A DNA stretch of 64,000 nucleotides, from contig JACKHA010000011.1 in assembly GCA_020639215.1 (NCBI GenBank), forward strand, positions 1-64,000. Direction: 5' to 3'. The notes under the pieces are model-generated. The model ran no database searches. It was given only the letters and a program-made list of their open reading frames with translations, and was not told where the DNA came from. Each line of letters starts with the position of its first letter. The stretch's first letter is position 1. The stretch comes from Phycisphaeraceae bacterium. Its GTDB lineage: Bacteria; Planctomycetota; Phycisphaerae; Phycisphaerales; UBA1924. Both the position numbers and the translations under genes were made by a program. Shown here piece by piece: positions 42,911 through 51,177 of the stretch.

Positions 42911-43879
42911 TCAGTTCACCCGATTCGGCGTCGCCCCGCCCGCCTTGAACTCCCGCACGATCCGCACCGTCTCATCCGCCACCGCCAGCTGCGCCTGGTC
43001 CGTCGACGCCCCGATGTGGTGCGTCACCACCACGCCCGGCATCGTCATCACCTCCGGGGCCCAGTCGCACGTCTTCTCCGCCGGCTCGCCCTCGAACACA
43101 TCAAGCCCCGCCCGGATGCCCTTGGCCCGGATCGCGTCCCGCAGCGCGGCCTCGTCCACCACGTCGCCGCGCGCGGTATTCAGGAAGATCGCCCCCGCCC
43201 GCATCGCCCCGAAGAACGCAGCGTCGCACATCCGCTTCGTGTCCGCGGTGGCCGCGACGTGGATCGACACGGCGTCCGCGCCGCCGACCGCCTTGAGCAG
43301 CTCGTCGCGCGTGCTGCCGCCGAACCCGATGTTCTTGGCCTTGGCCCCGTCGGGCGTCAGGCTCCGCGACCAGCCGATCACGTCCATGCCGAACGCCTGG
43401 GCCCGGCGCACGACGCCCATGCCGATCGACCCCGTGCCGACCACCAGCAGCGTCCGCCCCTTCAGCCCCGGCGCTTTGCTGTACTCGCCCTTGTTCCACT
43501 TGCCCTGGCGCGACAGCGCCCCCTGTTCGGGAATCCGCCGGTCGCAACACACCAGCAGCCCCATCGTCAGTTCCGCGACCGCGTCCGCGTTCATGCCGGG
43601 GCAGTTGCACACGGGCACGCCCTTGGCCGACGCGGCCTTCACGTCGATGTTGTCCACACCCGCGCCCGCCCGGATGATCAGTTTCAGCCCCGGGCTGTCT
43701 TCAATGACGCTCGCGGGCACCTTGGTCGAGCGGACGATCAGCACCTGGGCCTTGGTGTCGGCGATCGCCTTGGCCATGGCCGGCGCGTCCAGCCCCGGCT
43801 TGCTGGCGACCTCGCACCCCAGGGCCTTGAGCCCGTCCACGCCGTGGGCCTCGAACTTGTCGGCGATCAGCACGTTCAT
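42911..43879 (-). CDS. serA: D-3-phosphoglycerate dehydrogenase-like protein
   Basis: 322 residues; the ATG at 43879 follows GAGGAG. It should oxidise 3-phosphoglycerate for serine synthesis. Motifs: LIIRAGAGVDNIDVKAASAKGVPVCNCPG, the NAD site LLVVGTGSIGMGVVRRAQAFGMDVIGWSR, IFLNTARGDVVDEAAL (Arg), DVFEGEPA (Glu) and VVVTHHIGASTDQAQ (His). It is the short type without ACT or ASB regulatory domains, so serine feedback is not expected. A related D-2-hydroxyacid dehydrogenase is possible, but serC next to it supports SerA. Confidence 0.88.
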   Translation of the reverse strand: MNVLIADKFEAHGVDGLKALGCEVASKPGLDAPAMAKAIADTKAQVLIVRSTKVPASVIEDSPGLKLIIRAGAGVDNIDVKAASAKGVPVCNCPGMNADAVAELTMGLLVCCDRRIPEQGALSRQGKWNKGEYSKAPGLKGRTLLVVGTGSIGMGVVRRAQAFGMDVIGWSRSLTPDGAKAKNIGFGGSTRDELLKAVGGADAVSIHVAATADTKRMCDAAFFGAMRAGAIFLNTARGDVVDEAALRDAIRAKGIRAGLDVFEGEPAEKTCDWAPEVMTMPGVVVTHHIGASTDQAQLAVADETVRIVREFKAGGATPNRVN

Positions 43880-43956
43880 GGTGGGACTCCTCACTGCGAA
43901 CCTGTGGGTCGCGGGATTCTACAACCCATCTCGCGCCCGATTCGTGGCACCTGCCC

Positions 43957-44094
43957 ACGAGCCGCGCGGCGCAAGCCCGCGGTTGTTCTTGCGACTCTCC
44001 ACGCCCTCTGGGTGTTCGATGTTCAGGTGCCGATGCGTGCGGGCGATTCGGCGGCACGGACCGAGCAACCGCGGGCTTGCGCCGCGCGGCTCGT
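43957..44094. repeat. Inverted pair of 29-nt REP-like elements
   Basis: A 29-nt GC-rich element at 43957-43985 (begins ACGAGCCGCGCGG, ends CCCGCGGTTG) recurs as an exact reverse complement at 44066-44094. The two copies can form a 29-bp stem around an 80-nt centre. A third copy (28 of 29 nt) is at 56850-56877. It lies between serA and the SDR gene, both leftward. Confidence 0.88.
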
Positions 44095-44106
44095 TTGCCT
44101 CCAATC

Positions 44107-44877
44107 TCACACCAACCAACGCCCACCATCCACCCGCACGATCTGCCCGGTCGTGTACGCCGCGTCCAGCGCCAACCACCGCACGACCTCCGCCGCGTCC
44201 TCGGGGGTGCCCGCCCGCTCCAGCGGCACTCGCTCCAGGTACCGCCTTTGCAGCGCCTCGTCCGCCTCGTCCCCGTGCTCGGGCCACGCCACCACGCCGG
44301 GCGCCACGCCGTTGACGCGGACCCGCGGCGCCAAGTCGCGTGCCAGCGACCGGACCATCTCCTCGAGCGCGGCCTTGGACATCGAGTACGCCGCGTGGTC
44401 TTTCCGAGGGCGCCCCATCGAGTGGATGTCGCACATCGCCACGACCCCCGCCCCGATCGGCAGGATCGAGTTCCGCAGCGAGCCGGCCAGCCCGGCCGTC
44501 AGCACCAACGGCGCGACCGCGTTGACCCGCATGAAGTCCTCGACCCCGAACTCACCCTCGCCCGCCTCCCGGGCCGCGGCGTCCAGCGGCGTCGGTGCAT
44601 AGATCGACGCGTTGTGCACCAGCACATCCAGACGCCGGTGCGACCGGGCAATCGCCGCAGCGAACGCCCGAACCTCCACAAGATCGCCCAGGTCCAGCCG
44701 CTCCGCCGCGACGTTCGCCCCGAATCCCCGCACCTCGTCGATCAAAGCCCGCGCCCCGCCCCGGCTCGAGCGATACGTCACAATCAGGTCGCACCCGCCC
44801 CGCGCCAACGCCAGCGACGTGGTCCGCCCAACACGCCGAGCGCCGCCCGTGATGAGCGCGAGGGGACGCTCACCCAT
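44107..44877 (-). CDS. Short-chain dehydrogenase, pteridine-reductase-like
   Basis: 256 residues from the ATG at 44877, preceded by GAGGA. TGGARRVGRTTSLALARGG is the NADPH site, with the GGARRxG form typical of FolM/pteridine reductases. DVLVHNASIYAPTP, MCDIHSMGRPRKDHAAYSMSKAALEEMVRSLARDLAPRVRVNGVAPGVV contains the Tyr and Lys of the active site (YSMSK). GQIVRVDGGRWL closes the fold. It may reduce dihydropteridines. It overlaps the end of the small membrane protein gene by 8 nt. Confidence 0.87.
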   Translation of the reverse strand: MGERPLALITGGARRVGRTTSLALARGGCDLIVTYRSSRGGARALIDEVRGFGANVAAERLDLGDLVEVRAFAAAIARSHRRLDVLVHNASIYAPTPLDAAAREAGEGEFGVEDFMRVNAVAPLVLTAGLAGSLRNSILPIGAGVVAMCDIHSMGRPRKDHAAYSMSKAALEEMVRSLARDLAPRVRVNGVAPGVVAWPEHGDEADEALQRRYLERVPLERAGTPEDAAEVVRWLALDAAYTTGQIVRVDGGRWLV

Positions 44878-45178
44878 GGGGCAGGTCCTCGTCCCGCTCG
44901 AACGCCTCGGGCGGCGGCGAGCCCGCACGCCGCCCGGCCTCGGCCCACGCGTCGCTGTGCCTCGTCACCGAACGCTTGGCCCCGTCCGACAGGCGACGCC
45001 GGATCCGACGCATCAGGATCAGCACGAGGCACGTGACCACGACGACGCCGACCAGCGACACGACGAGCGTCATCGTCGCGACCTTGCGGGCCGCCTCGCG
45101 CCGCTCCGGCACTGGCACCCCGCCGACCGTGGCGATCAGCAACGCGACCGAACTGTGCGAACCGGGGTCCAGCGGCAC
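44870..45178 (-). CDS. Small single-span membrane protein
   Basis: 102 residues from GTG at 45178, with one clear membrane helix (MTLVVSLVGVVVVTCLVLILM, about 35-56). A basic stretch then follows (RRIRRRLSDGAKRS), so the C-terminus is probably inside. The N-terminal 34 residues would be periplasmic. It is only 8 nt after the preceding membrane-protein gene and overlaps the SDR gene. Function unknown; context suggests a member of the sigma-factor group. Confidence 0.6.
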   Translation of the reverse strand: MPLDPGSHSSVALLIATVGGVPVPERREAARKVATMTLVVSLVGVVVVTCLVLILMRRIRRRLSDGAKRSVTRHSDAWAEAGRRAGSPPPEAFERDEDLPHG

Positions 45179-45186
45179 GAACGAGT

Positions 45187-45828
45187 TTACGCGGCAACTC
45201 GGCCCGCGCCGCTGGTCGCCGCCGGACCGCTCGCCGGCGAACCGTCCGAGCCCTCCTCCTCCGCCGGTCGATCCGGCACGATCCGCACGCCCTCGGGCGT
45301 CCGAACCAGCCCCTCCCCACGCCCGGCCTCCCGCAGCGCACGCGCCAGGGCATCGTCGCCGATCGTCGCGATGTCCGCCGTCGCCCGAACGCGCGACCGC
45401 GCCATCAACTCCGTCCCGTCGTTCCCGATCCGCGAAACCGACACCGCGGCGACCCGGACTCGCGGCACCACGTCCCAGGACGCCACGTCCACCGCACGCA
45501 TCGCATCCCGCGGCGACGACGCGACCAACACAGGAGCTTCGGGCGCGTCCGGAGTCACGGTCTGATCACGATCGCCCCGGTCACCGCCGCCGCGGCCCGC
45601 GATCTCCGGGCCAATGGCATCGCGTTCAGAGAAGCCAGGGCCGCCCCAAACCACCGCGGCGCCGATCGCCACAGCGAGCACGGGAGCAGCCACCGCCACC
45701 AGACGCCCGGCGAGCCGACGCCGCCCCCGTGCCCGCACCTCGCGCTGTATCCCCGCCAGCATCGCGGCCTTGCGAGCCCGCCCCGCCTCGCTCAGCCCAC
45801 CGCGTTGGTTCGTCCGATCGGTTTCCAT
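45187..45828 (-). CDS. Membrane protein downstream of ECF sigma factor, possible anti-sigma
   Basis: 213 residues. The ATG at 45828 has GGAG about 8 nt upstream. A cytoplasmic N-terminus of about 45 residues (EAGRARKAAMLAGIQREVRARGRRRLAGR) precedes a single helix (LVAVAAPVLAVAIGAAVVWGG). The rest is periplasmic, with RVRVAAVSVSRIGNDGTELMARSRV and DDALARALREAGRGEGLVRTPEGVRIVPD. No family is recognised. Position right after an ECF sigma gene and this topology fit an anti-sigma factor. Confidence 0.55.
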   Translation of the reverse strand: METDRTNQRGGLSEAGRARKAAMLAGIQREVRARGRRRLAGRLVAVAAPVLAVAIGAAVVWGGPGFSERDAIGPEIAGRGGGDRGDRDQTVTPDAPEAPVLVASSPRDAMRAVDVASWDVVPRVRVAAVSVSRIGNDGTELMARSRVRATADIATIGDDALARALREAGRGEGLVRTPEGVRIVPDRPAEEEGSDGSPASGPAATSGAGRVAA

Positions 45829-45852
45829 CGCGCACACTCCGATTCCCACACC

Positions 45853-45892
45853 CTCGATGCCTTGATGCCTCGTGCCTCGATGCCTTCCACTC
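45853..45892 (-). repeat. CTCGATGCCT repeat cluster, copy 1
   Basis: About 40 nt made of CTCGATGCCT, TGATGCCTC and GTGCCTCGATGCCTTCC units. A nearly identical run is at 63218-63254. It lies between two leftward genes. Confidence 0.6.
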
Positions 45893-45936
45893 CATCATCA
45901 CCCGGCCGAACCGCAATCACCCCGCGCGAACCGCCG

Positions 45937-46599
45937 CTACGCCACCCACGATCCCCGCAGCCGCCGGATCAGCCGCCTCAGCCGCCCGTGGGCCGCGTCC
46001 CCGGACACCCCCGCCGACCGACCGACCTCCTCCAGCGTCGCGCCCCGCCCGTACCGCAGCTGCAGCATCGCCCGCTCCTGCTCGTCAACATCCCGGAGCA
46101 CACGCTCCAGCCACTCGCCCGCCGTGGCCTCGGTCGCGCCTTCACACACCGCATCGACCTCCCGGGCCGCCGCCGCCCGCTCCCGCCGTGTCGCCCGCGC
46201 CTCACGCCGCAGCAAATCAACCGCGCTCGAATGCACCGCCCGCACCATCCACCTCGCCAGTTCCGCCTCGCCCCGCATCGCCGGGATCCGGCGCGCCACC
46301 CGCAGCATCGTCTCCTGCACCACATCCAGGCAGAACGATTCGTCGCGTCGTGTGAACCCGCGGGCCATGGCGTAGCACCGATCGAACCACGCCTCGTACA
46401 GCACGCCGAACGCCTCGCGATCGCCCCGCCCGACCCGCGCGCACAACGCCGCGGTCTCGGTGTCCAGCAGCGACGGCGCTCCGCCAGACTCCGATCCCAA
46501 CCGCGCAGGCACACCGCCCGAGGGTCCACCTCGGGCGGCGTCGTCCGCCGAACCCGCCAAGAGCGCGGCGGACGGGGTTGGGGGCTCGGCTCGGGCCAA
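45937..46599 (-). CDS. Second ECF-type RNA polymerase sigma factor
   Basis: 220 residues from TTG at 46599 (GGGAG about 8 nt upstream); a later start is possible since the first 45 residues are low complexity. Region 2: LCARVGRGDREAFGVLYEAWFDRCYAMARGFTRRDESFCLDVVQETMLRVARRI, then ARWMVRAVHSSAVDLLRREARA. Region 4: VLRDVDEQERAMLQLRYGRGATLEEVGRSAGVSGDAAHGRLRRLIRRLR. It follows a secreted coiled-coil protein gene and precedes two membrane proteins, one probably its anti-sigma factor. Confidence 0.87.
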   Translation of the reverse strand: MARAEPPTPSAALLAGSADDAARGGPSGGVPARLGSESGGAPSLLDTETAALCARVGRGDREAFGVLYEAWFDRCYAMARGFTRRDESFCLDVVQETMLRVARRIPAMRGEAELARWMVRAVHSSAVDLLRREARATRRERAAAAREVDAVCEGATEATAGEWLERVLRDVDEQERAMLQLRYGRGATLEEVGRSAGVSGDAAHGRLRRLIRRLRGSWVA

Positions 46600-46653
46600 A
46601 CGGGGCTCCCGTCGCGACGCCGCCCCGACTCCGGAACGGTGTCCATGATGACG

Positions 46654-47853
46654 TTACCGCCCGCCGCGGCTCGCGTTTGCACGCATCTTCTCCAGCATCG
46701 TCCGCACCGCCTCGTGCAGCGTCGGGCCGGCCTGCAGCGTCAGCGTCCGCTCGGCCTCGGTCGCCAGCACCTGCGTCCCGTCGTCGCCGACGACCGCCGC
46801 CAGTTGGTTCAGCGCCGCGACAAACCGCTGGCCCCGATCGCCCAGGCCGCGGATGTCGTACACGACAACGCTCGGGGCCGCCCCCTGTGTGACCGCGGCC
46901 AGCGACGCCCGGGCCTCCTCCATCCGCGACCGCGCGTGCCTGGCCTCCAGCTCCAGGATCCGCGCCCGCGACTCGGTCTCGATCACGCGCGTCCGAGCCT
47001 CCTGCACCTGGCCCTCGCTGACCGCGCCCTGCTCGGCAAGCTGTGACGCCCGCTCGTACGCCTGGGCCGCGGCGTGCAAGCGCTCGTCGGCCGTCCTGGC
47101 CTCGATCGCCAGCGTCTCGGCACGAAGCTCGTACTCCGACATCTCCCGGCGCAGCGCCTCGGCCCGGCTCGACGCCGGCCGCCACGTCTGCACATATCGC
47201 GCCAGCACCGCCTGCACCATCTCCCGCTGCTCGGGCGAGCCCTTGAACACCAGCATCTGCGTCTGGTCGTGGTACGCCAGTTCCGGCTCACCCGAGCCCG
47301 GCGACAGCGACATCGCCGACTCGATCATCTCGAAGATCTGCTTGACCTGGGCCTCCGTCGGCTCCTCGTTCGCCGGGCGGAGCACGTCGCCGATGGAGAA
47401 CACGTCGTTGACGACCGTCCCACCCGCGCGGCGCTGCGCCTGGTCCACCCGAACGACGAAGATCGACGTTGAGCCCTCAGCCGGCGACTCCTCGCTGTCC
47501 GGGGAGATCTGGTCGATCGACACCCGAGCCACCGACGGATCGGGGAAGAGCGACTCGACCAACCGAATCGTCGAGTAAGGCGTCACACCGCGCAGTTGCA
47601 ACGGGGGCATCCGCAGAGCCCGGACCTCCGGTCCAGCAACGATGTTGGCTCGGCACGTCCGGCTGACCGCGTCGAGGTACTCACCCAGCGTTCCACCGGG
47701 AAAGTCCAGATCCACGGGGTCGTCGATCACGATCGCGGCGTCGGTCGCCAGCGGGCCCGGGCCTCCCAGCGCCGGGGCCGAAACGATGCTTCCGCAGGCC
47801 AGCGCGATGCACATGGCGGCGGATGACAGCACAAACGGGCGATTCCTGCGCAT
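46654..47853 (-). CDS. Secreted coiled-coil protein with STN/secretin-N-like domains
   Basis: 399 residues. The ATG at 47853 follows GGAGAA. A signal segment ends SAPALGGP. The first part (VDLDFPGGTLGEYLDAVSRTCRANIVAGPEVRALRMPPLQLRGVTPYSTIRLVESLF) resembles the short STN/secretin N modules that receive signals in the periplasm. A second such region (DQTQMLVFKGSPEQREMVQAVLARYV) is typical of the end of secretin N domains. A long coiled coil follows (about 230-320), then VVVYDIRGLG. It has no secretin channel. It may sense the envelope state for the sigma factor encoded just downstream; that is inference. Confidence 0.65.
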   Translation of the reverse strand: MRRNRPFVLSSAAMCIALACGSIVSAPALGGPGPLATDAAIVIDDPVDLDFPGGTLGEYLDAVSRTCRANIVAGPEVRALRMPPLQLRGVTPYSTIRLVESLFPDPSVARVSIDQISPDSEESPAEGSTSIFVVRVDQAQRRAGGTVVNDVFSIGDVLRPANEEPTEAQVKQIFEMIESAMSLSPGSGEPELAYHDQTQMLVFKGSPEQREMVQAVLARYVQTWRPASSRAEALRREMSEYELRAETLAIEARTADERLHAAAQAYERASQLAEQGAVSEGQVQEARTRVIETESRARILELEARHARSRMEEARASLAAVTQGAAPSVVVYDIRGLGDRGQRFVAALNQLAAVVGDDGTQVLATEAERTLTLQAGPTLHEAVRTMLEKMRANASRGGR

Positions 47854-48010
47854 GGCGTTCTCCAGCCCCGCACAACCAACCCGGCCCGCGGGGATGCACG
47901 GACAACGCCGCCGCCCCCGCCATCCGGCGCGACTTTCCAGGATTTCCTCGACACCCCCGCGGCCCGCCCTAGAGTCCCCACCCGCGACCCGCTCGCGCCC
48001 GGAGCCTCCC

Positions 48011-49118
48011 ATGCACTTCGACGCCCACCAGCCCATCATCAACGACCTCGAGGCGCGGATTTTGACGATCCGCGACTCTCTTTAACTACGACGACAAGGC
48101 AAAGTCCCTCTCCGAACTCGAAGGCACCATGGGCGAGGGCGGCTTCTGGGACAACCAGACCGCGGCCCAAAAAACCGTGACCCAGGTCAAGTCGCTCAAG
48201 GCGATGCTCGAGCCCCTCCGGCGCGTCATCTCCGACTTCGACGAGGCCCGTCTGGCCTACGAGATGGCCAAGGAAGCCGGCGACAACGACCTGCTCGCCG
48301 AGGCCGACGAGGCACTCTTCGACCTCCAGCAGCGCATGGAAAAGGTCGAGATGCAGTCCCTGCTCTCGGGCAAGTACGACCCGCGCAACTGCTTCATCAC
48401 CATCTCCGCCGGCGACGGCGGCACCGAGGCCAACGACTGGGCCGAGATGCTCTACCGCATGTACGTCATGTACTGCGAGCACCAGGGCTTCGCACTCGAA
48501 GAGATCGAGAAGTCCCCCGGCACCGAGGTCGGCATCGACTCGGCCACGCTGCTCGTCAAGGGCCCCTTCGCCTTCGGATACCTCAACTGCGAGCGAGGCA
48601 CCCACCGCCTGGCCCGCGTCTCGCCCTTCAACGCACAGGGCAAACGCCAGACCTCCTTCGCCACCGTCGACGTCACCCCCGAGATGGACGAGGCCAGCGT
48701 CGAGATCCCCGAGAAGGACCTCGAGATCACCCCCTTCGTCCGCGCCAGCGGCCCCGGCGGGCAGAACGTCAACAAGGTCGCCACCGCCATCAGACTCGTC
48801 CACAAGCCCACCGGCATCATGGTCGTCGCCAGCACCTACCGCGACCAGCCCCAGAATCGGCGTCAGGCCATGAACATCCTCCAGGCCAAACTCGAGCAGA
48901 TGGCCGAAGAGAAACGCGACGCGGAGATCAAGGCCGCCGCCGGCGGCGACCTCTCGCGCGGCTGGGGCACCCAGATCCGCTCGTACGTGCTCTACGACAA
49001 CCGTGTCAAGGACCACCGCACCTCGCACGAGTCCAGCGACCCCGCCCGCGTCCTGGCCGGCGACCTGCACCCGTTCATCGACGCCGAACTCAAACGCCGT
49101 CGCGCCGAACGGGGCTGA
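48011..49118 (+). CDS. prfB: Peptide chain release factor 2, programmed +1 frameshift
   Basis: 368 residues after a +1 shift. Translation starts at the ATG at 48011 (GGAG 7 nt upstream), reads 24 codons to RDSL, then meets TAA at 48083. Skipping T48083 continues as NYDDKAKSLSEL to 49118, which aligns with LDYD in E. coli RF2. SPF (RVSPFNAQGK) recognises UGA/UAA stop codons and GGQ (SGPGGQNVNK) triggers peptide release. Length and domain order are normal. The stop in the shift site is UAA rather than the usual UGA, and no AGGGGG-like stimulator is visible just upstream. Confidence 0.95.
48080..48086 (+). promoter_or_regulatory. prfB +1 frameshift site (CTT TAA C)
   Basis: CTT TAA C at codons 24-25, where the tRNA-Leu on CTT can slip to TTT. 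In most bacteria the site is CTT TGA C with a nearby Shine-Dalgarno-like stimulator; here neither feature is kept. Confidence 0.85.
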
Positions 49119-49142
49119 CCAACACCCGATCCCACGACCCGC

Positions 49143-49310
49143 GCGCGAGCCGGGGCGTCCCCGCCCCGGACCCGGGACCCAATCGCGCGAGCCGGGGCGT
49201 CCCCGCCCCGGACCCGGGACCCAATCGCGCGAGCCGGGGCGTCCCCGCCCCGGACCCCCTCTTCAAGTCGCGCCGGTCCGCCCCGCAGACAAACCGGGGC
49301 GGGGACGCCC
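49143..49310. repeat. 42-bp tandem repeat with palindromic units
   Basis: Units starting GCGCGAGCC at 49143, 49185 and 49227 repeat exactly every 42 bp (third copy partial). Each holds CCGGGGCG TCCC CGCCCCGG, a perfect hairpin. A reversed unit is at about 49293-49310. It follows prfB and faces the release-factor-like gene, so it may also end transcription. Confidence 0.85.
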
Positions 49311-49335
49311 CTGCTCGCTTAGTCACTTCAGATTG

Positions 49336-49869
49336 TCACTTGAGCGTGTGCTTCCCCTTGCCCATCCGTTCCGCGTTGAACCGCGACAGCGCCGGCGGAT
49401 GGTCCTTGAGCAACTTCACCAACTGGCTCGGCGTGCACTCCAGACGCAGCGCCGCCCGCCCCGGCTCCCACCGGCACGCCGCCAGCATGTCCATCGCCTC
49501 CGCCAGCAGGGCCGCGTAGTCCCAGTGCTCCGGGTTGCACGAGACCTTCCCGCCGCGGCAGCGCGACCGCCACAACGCCGACCGCGCATCCCCGTCCGGC
49601 ACCGGCGCCCGCGCCTCGACCGCCAGCGCGAGCCGCAGCCGCCTCATCGCCACCCGCGCGTTCTCGATCGCCGAGCGCCGCTCCCCCGCCGAGGCCGCGA
49701 TCCCCGTCGGCTCGTGCGTCAGCGTCACCTTGGTCTCGACCTTGTTGCGATGCTGCCCGCCCGGCCCGCCGGACCGCCCCTTGGCCGCCCCGCACTGGTC
49801 CAGCAGCGACTCCTCATCCAGCGAAGCCGGGTGAGGGAAGCGGGCGAGGATGAATCCTGGCTGCGTCAT
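49336..49869 (-). CDS. Release-factor-like protein with GGQ motif
   Basis: 177 residues from the ATG at 49869. A GGQ domain is visible (GAAKGRSGGPGGQHRNKVETKVTLTHEPTGIAASAGERRSAIENARVAMRRLRLALAV), but there is no codon-recognition domain with PxT or SPF. It resembles ArfB/YaeJ-type rescue factors or small RF-like proteins that hydrolyse peptidyl-tRNA on stalled ribosomes. A C-terminal extension (EHWDYAALLAEAMDMLAACRWEPGRAALRLECTPSQLVKLLKDHPPAL) is not typical of ArfB. It sits next to prfB in convergent orientation. Confidence 0.82.
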   Translation of the reverse strand: MTQPGFILARFPHPASLDEESLLDQCGAAKGRSGGPGGQHRNKVETKVTLTHEPTGIAASAGERRSAIENARVAMRRLRLALAVEARAPVPDGDARSALWRSRCRGGKVSCNPEHWDYAALLAEAMDMLAACRWEPGRAALRLECTPSQLVKLLKDHPPALSRFNAERMGKGKHTLK

Positions 49870-49885
49870 GCGCCTCGTGACTCGA

Positions 49886-50040
49886 TGCCGAACGCGGAGG
49901 GCGCGGAGGTGACGCGGAGAGCGCGGAGGTTTGAGGCGGGGTGGAGCCGGAATCCGCGTGCGACACAGTCGTCGACAAGCCTTCTCAACCCACGCCTCCC
50001 TTCGCTGCCTCCGCACAACCTCCGCGGTCTCCGCGTTCGC
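49886..50040. repeat. CGCGGAGG repeat pair in inverted orientation
   Basis: Repeated CGCGGAGG/ACGCGGAGA units at 49890-49930 are answered by CCTCCGC/CTCCGCG units at about 50010-50036, making a long imperfect stem between the release-factor-like gene and tsaD. No gene is seen in 49870-50045. Confidence 0.6.
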
Positions 50041-50045
50041 CCCCA

Positions 50046-51146
50046 TCAGCACGCCGTGGTCGGAACCGCCGCCAGGTCCAGCCCGTCGCGATGCCCCGCG
50101 TCCAGCATTACGCTCCCCAGCCCCGCGATCATGGCCGCGTTGTCCACGCAAAGCGCCATCGGCGGGATCACCAGTCCCAGCCCGTGCCCGGCGGCGAACG
50201 TCGCGAGTTCGGTCCGCAGACGCGAGTTGGCCGTGACCCCGCCGCCCGCCAGCAGCGTCCGCACGTCCACGCCTCTTTCGCGCAGGTGCTCCACCGCCCG
50301 CCCAAGTTTCAGCGTGATCGCCGCCACCGCCGCCCGCTGGAACGACGCCGCCAGATCGCGTCGGCGCTGGTCGGTCAGCACCGGCCGCTCCGCCTCGGGC
50401 ACCGCTGGCCCACCGTGGGCCGCGTACAGCAGCGCGGTCTTCAGACCCGAGTACGAAAAATCCAGCGACCCGGGCCCGAGCCGGCTGATCGGCAGATCGA
50501 ACGCCCGCTCATCCGCCCCCGCCTCGCACGCCAGCGCGTCGACCCGCGGCCCGCCCGGGAACCCAAGCCCCAGGATCGCCGCCGCCTTGTCGTACGCCTC
50601 GCCCATCGCGTCGTCGATCGTCGCCCCCAATCGCTCAATATCGAGCAGCGAGCCGTCGCGTCCGCCAACGACGTAGATCGACGTGTGCCCACCGCTCACC
50701 ACGAGCCCGAGCGCGGGCAGCGCGACCGGCGAGTCTGCGTGCGATTCCTCGCGGTCGTCGCGGCCCTGCCCATCTCGATTCGTCAACAACCCCGCGTACA
50801 GGTGCGCATGCACATGGTCCACCCCGACCAGCGGCACCCCCAGCGACCACGCCAGCGCCTTGGCCGCCGCCACGCCCACCAGCAGGCACCCGATCAGCCC
50901 CGGGCGATGCCCGACCGCCACCGCCCCGATCTCCGCCAGCGTCACCCCCGCCTCGCGCAGCGCCGCCCGCACCACCGGCGTCAGGTGCTCCACGTGCGCG
51001 CGGCTGGCGATCTCCGGCACCACGCCGCCGTACTCCGCGTGCAGGTCGTTCTGCGACGCCACGACGTTCGACAGCACCACCAGCCCATCGCGCACCACCG
51101 CGCACGCGGTCTCGTCGCACGAGGACTCGATCCCGAGCACGATCAT
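50046..51146 (-). CDS. tsaD: tRNA threonylcarbamoyladenosine transferase TsaD
   Basis: 366 residues. MIVLGIESSCDETACAVV at the start, GHRPGLIGCLLVGVAAAKALAW, the metal site VDHVHAHLYAGLL, LVVSGGHTSIYVV and DNAAMIAGLG are all family signatures. It transfers the threonylcarbamoyl group to A37 of tRNAs reading ANN codons, with TsaB/E. An acidic insert (NRDGQGRDDREESHADSPVA, about 125-145) follows the HxxxH motif. It starts 31 nt after the S41 protease stop, so the two may be co-transcribed. Confidence 0.95.
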   Translation of the reverse strand: MIVLGIESSCDETACAVVRDGLVVLSNVVASQNDLHAEYGGVVPEIASRAHVEHLTPVVRAALREAGVTLAEIGAVAVGHRPGLIGCLLVGVAAAKALAWSLGVPLVGVDHVHAHLYAGLLTNRDGQGRDDREESHADSPVALPALGLVVSGGHTSIYVVGGRDGSLLDIERLGATIDDAMGEAYDKAAAILGLGFPGGPRVDALACEAGADERAFDLPISRLGPGSLDFSYSGLKTALLYAAHGGPAVPEAERPVLTDQRRRDLAASFQRAAVAAITLKLGRAVEHLRERGVDVRTLLAGGGVTANSRLRTELATFAAGHGLGLVIPPMALCVDNAAMIAGLGSVMLDAGHRDGLDLAAVPTTAC

Positions 51147-51177
51147 CGCCGGCGCGCCGCCATCACTCGCCCCAGCA

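Noticed and set aside
47642..48085. Reading prfB as a broken pseudogene because of the stop at 48083
   Set aside because: The position and the sequence after a +1 shift match the known RF2 recoding site, and the rest of the gene is intact with SPF and GGQ.
49143..49310. CRISPR array
   Set aside because: The units are immediate tandem copies without unique spacers, and no cas gene is nearby.
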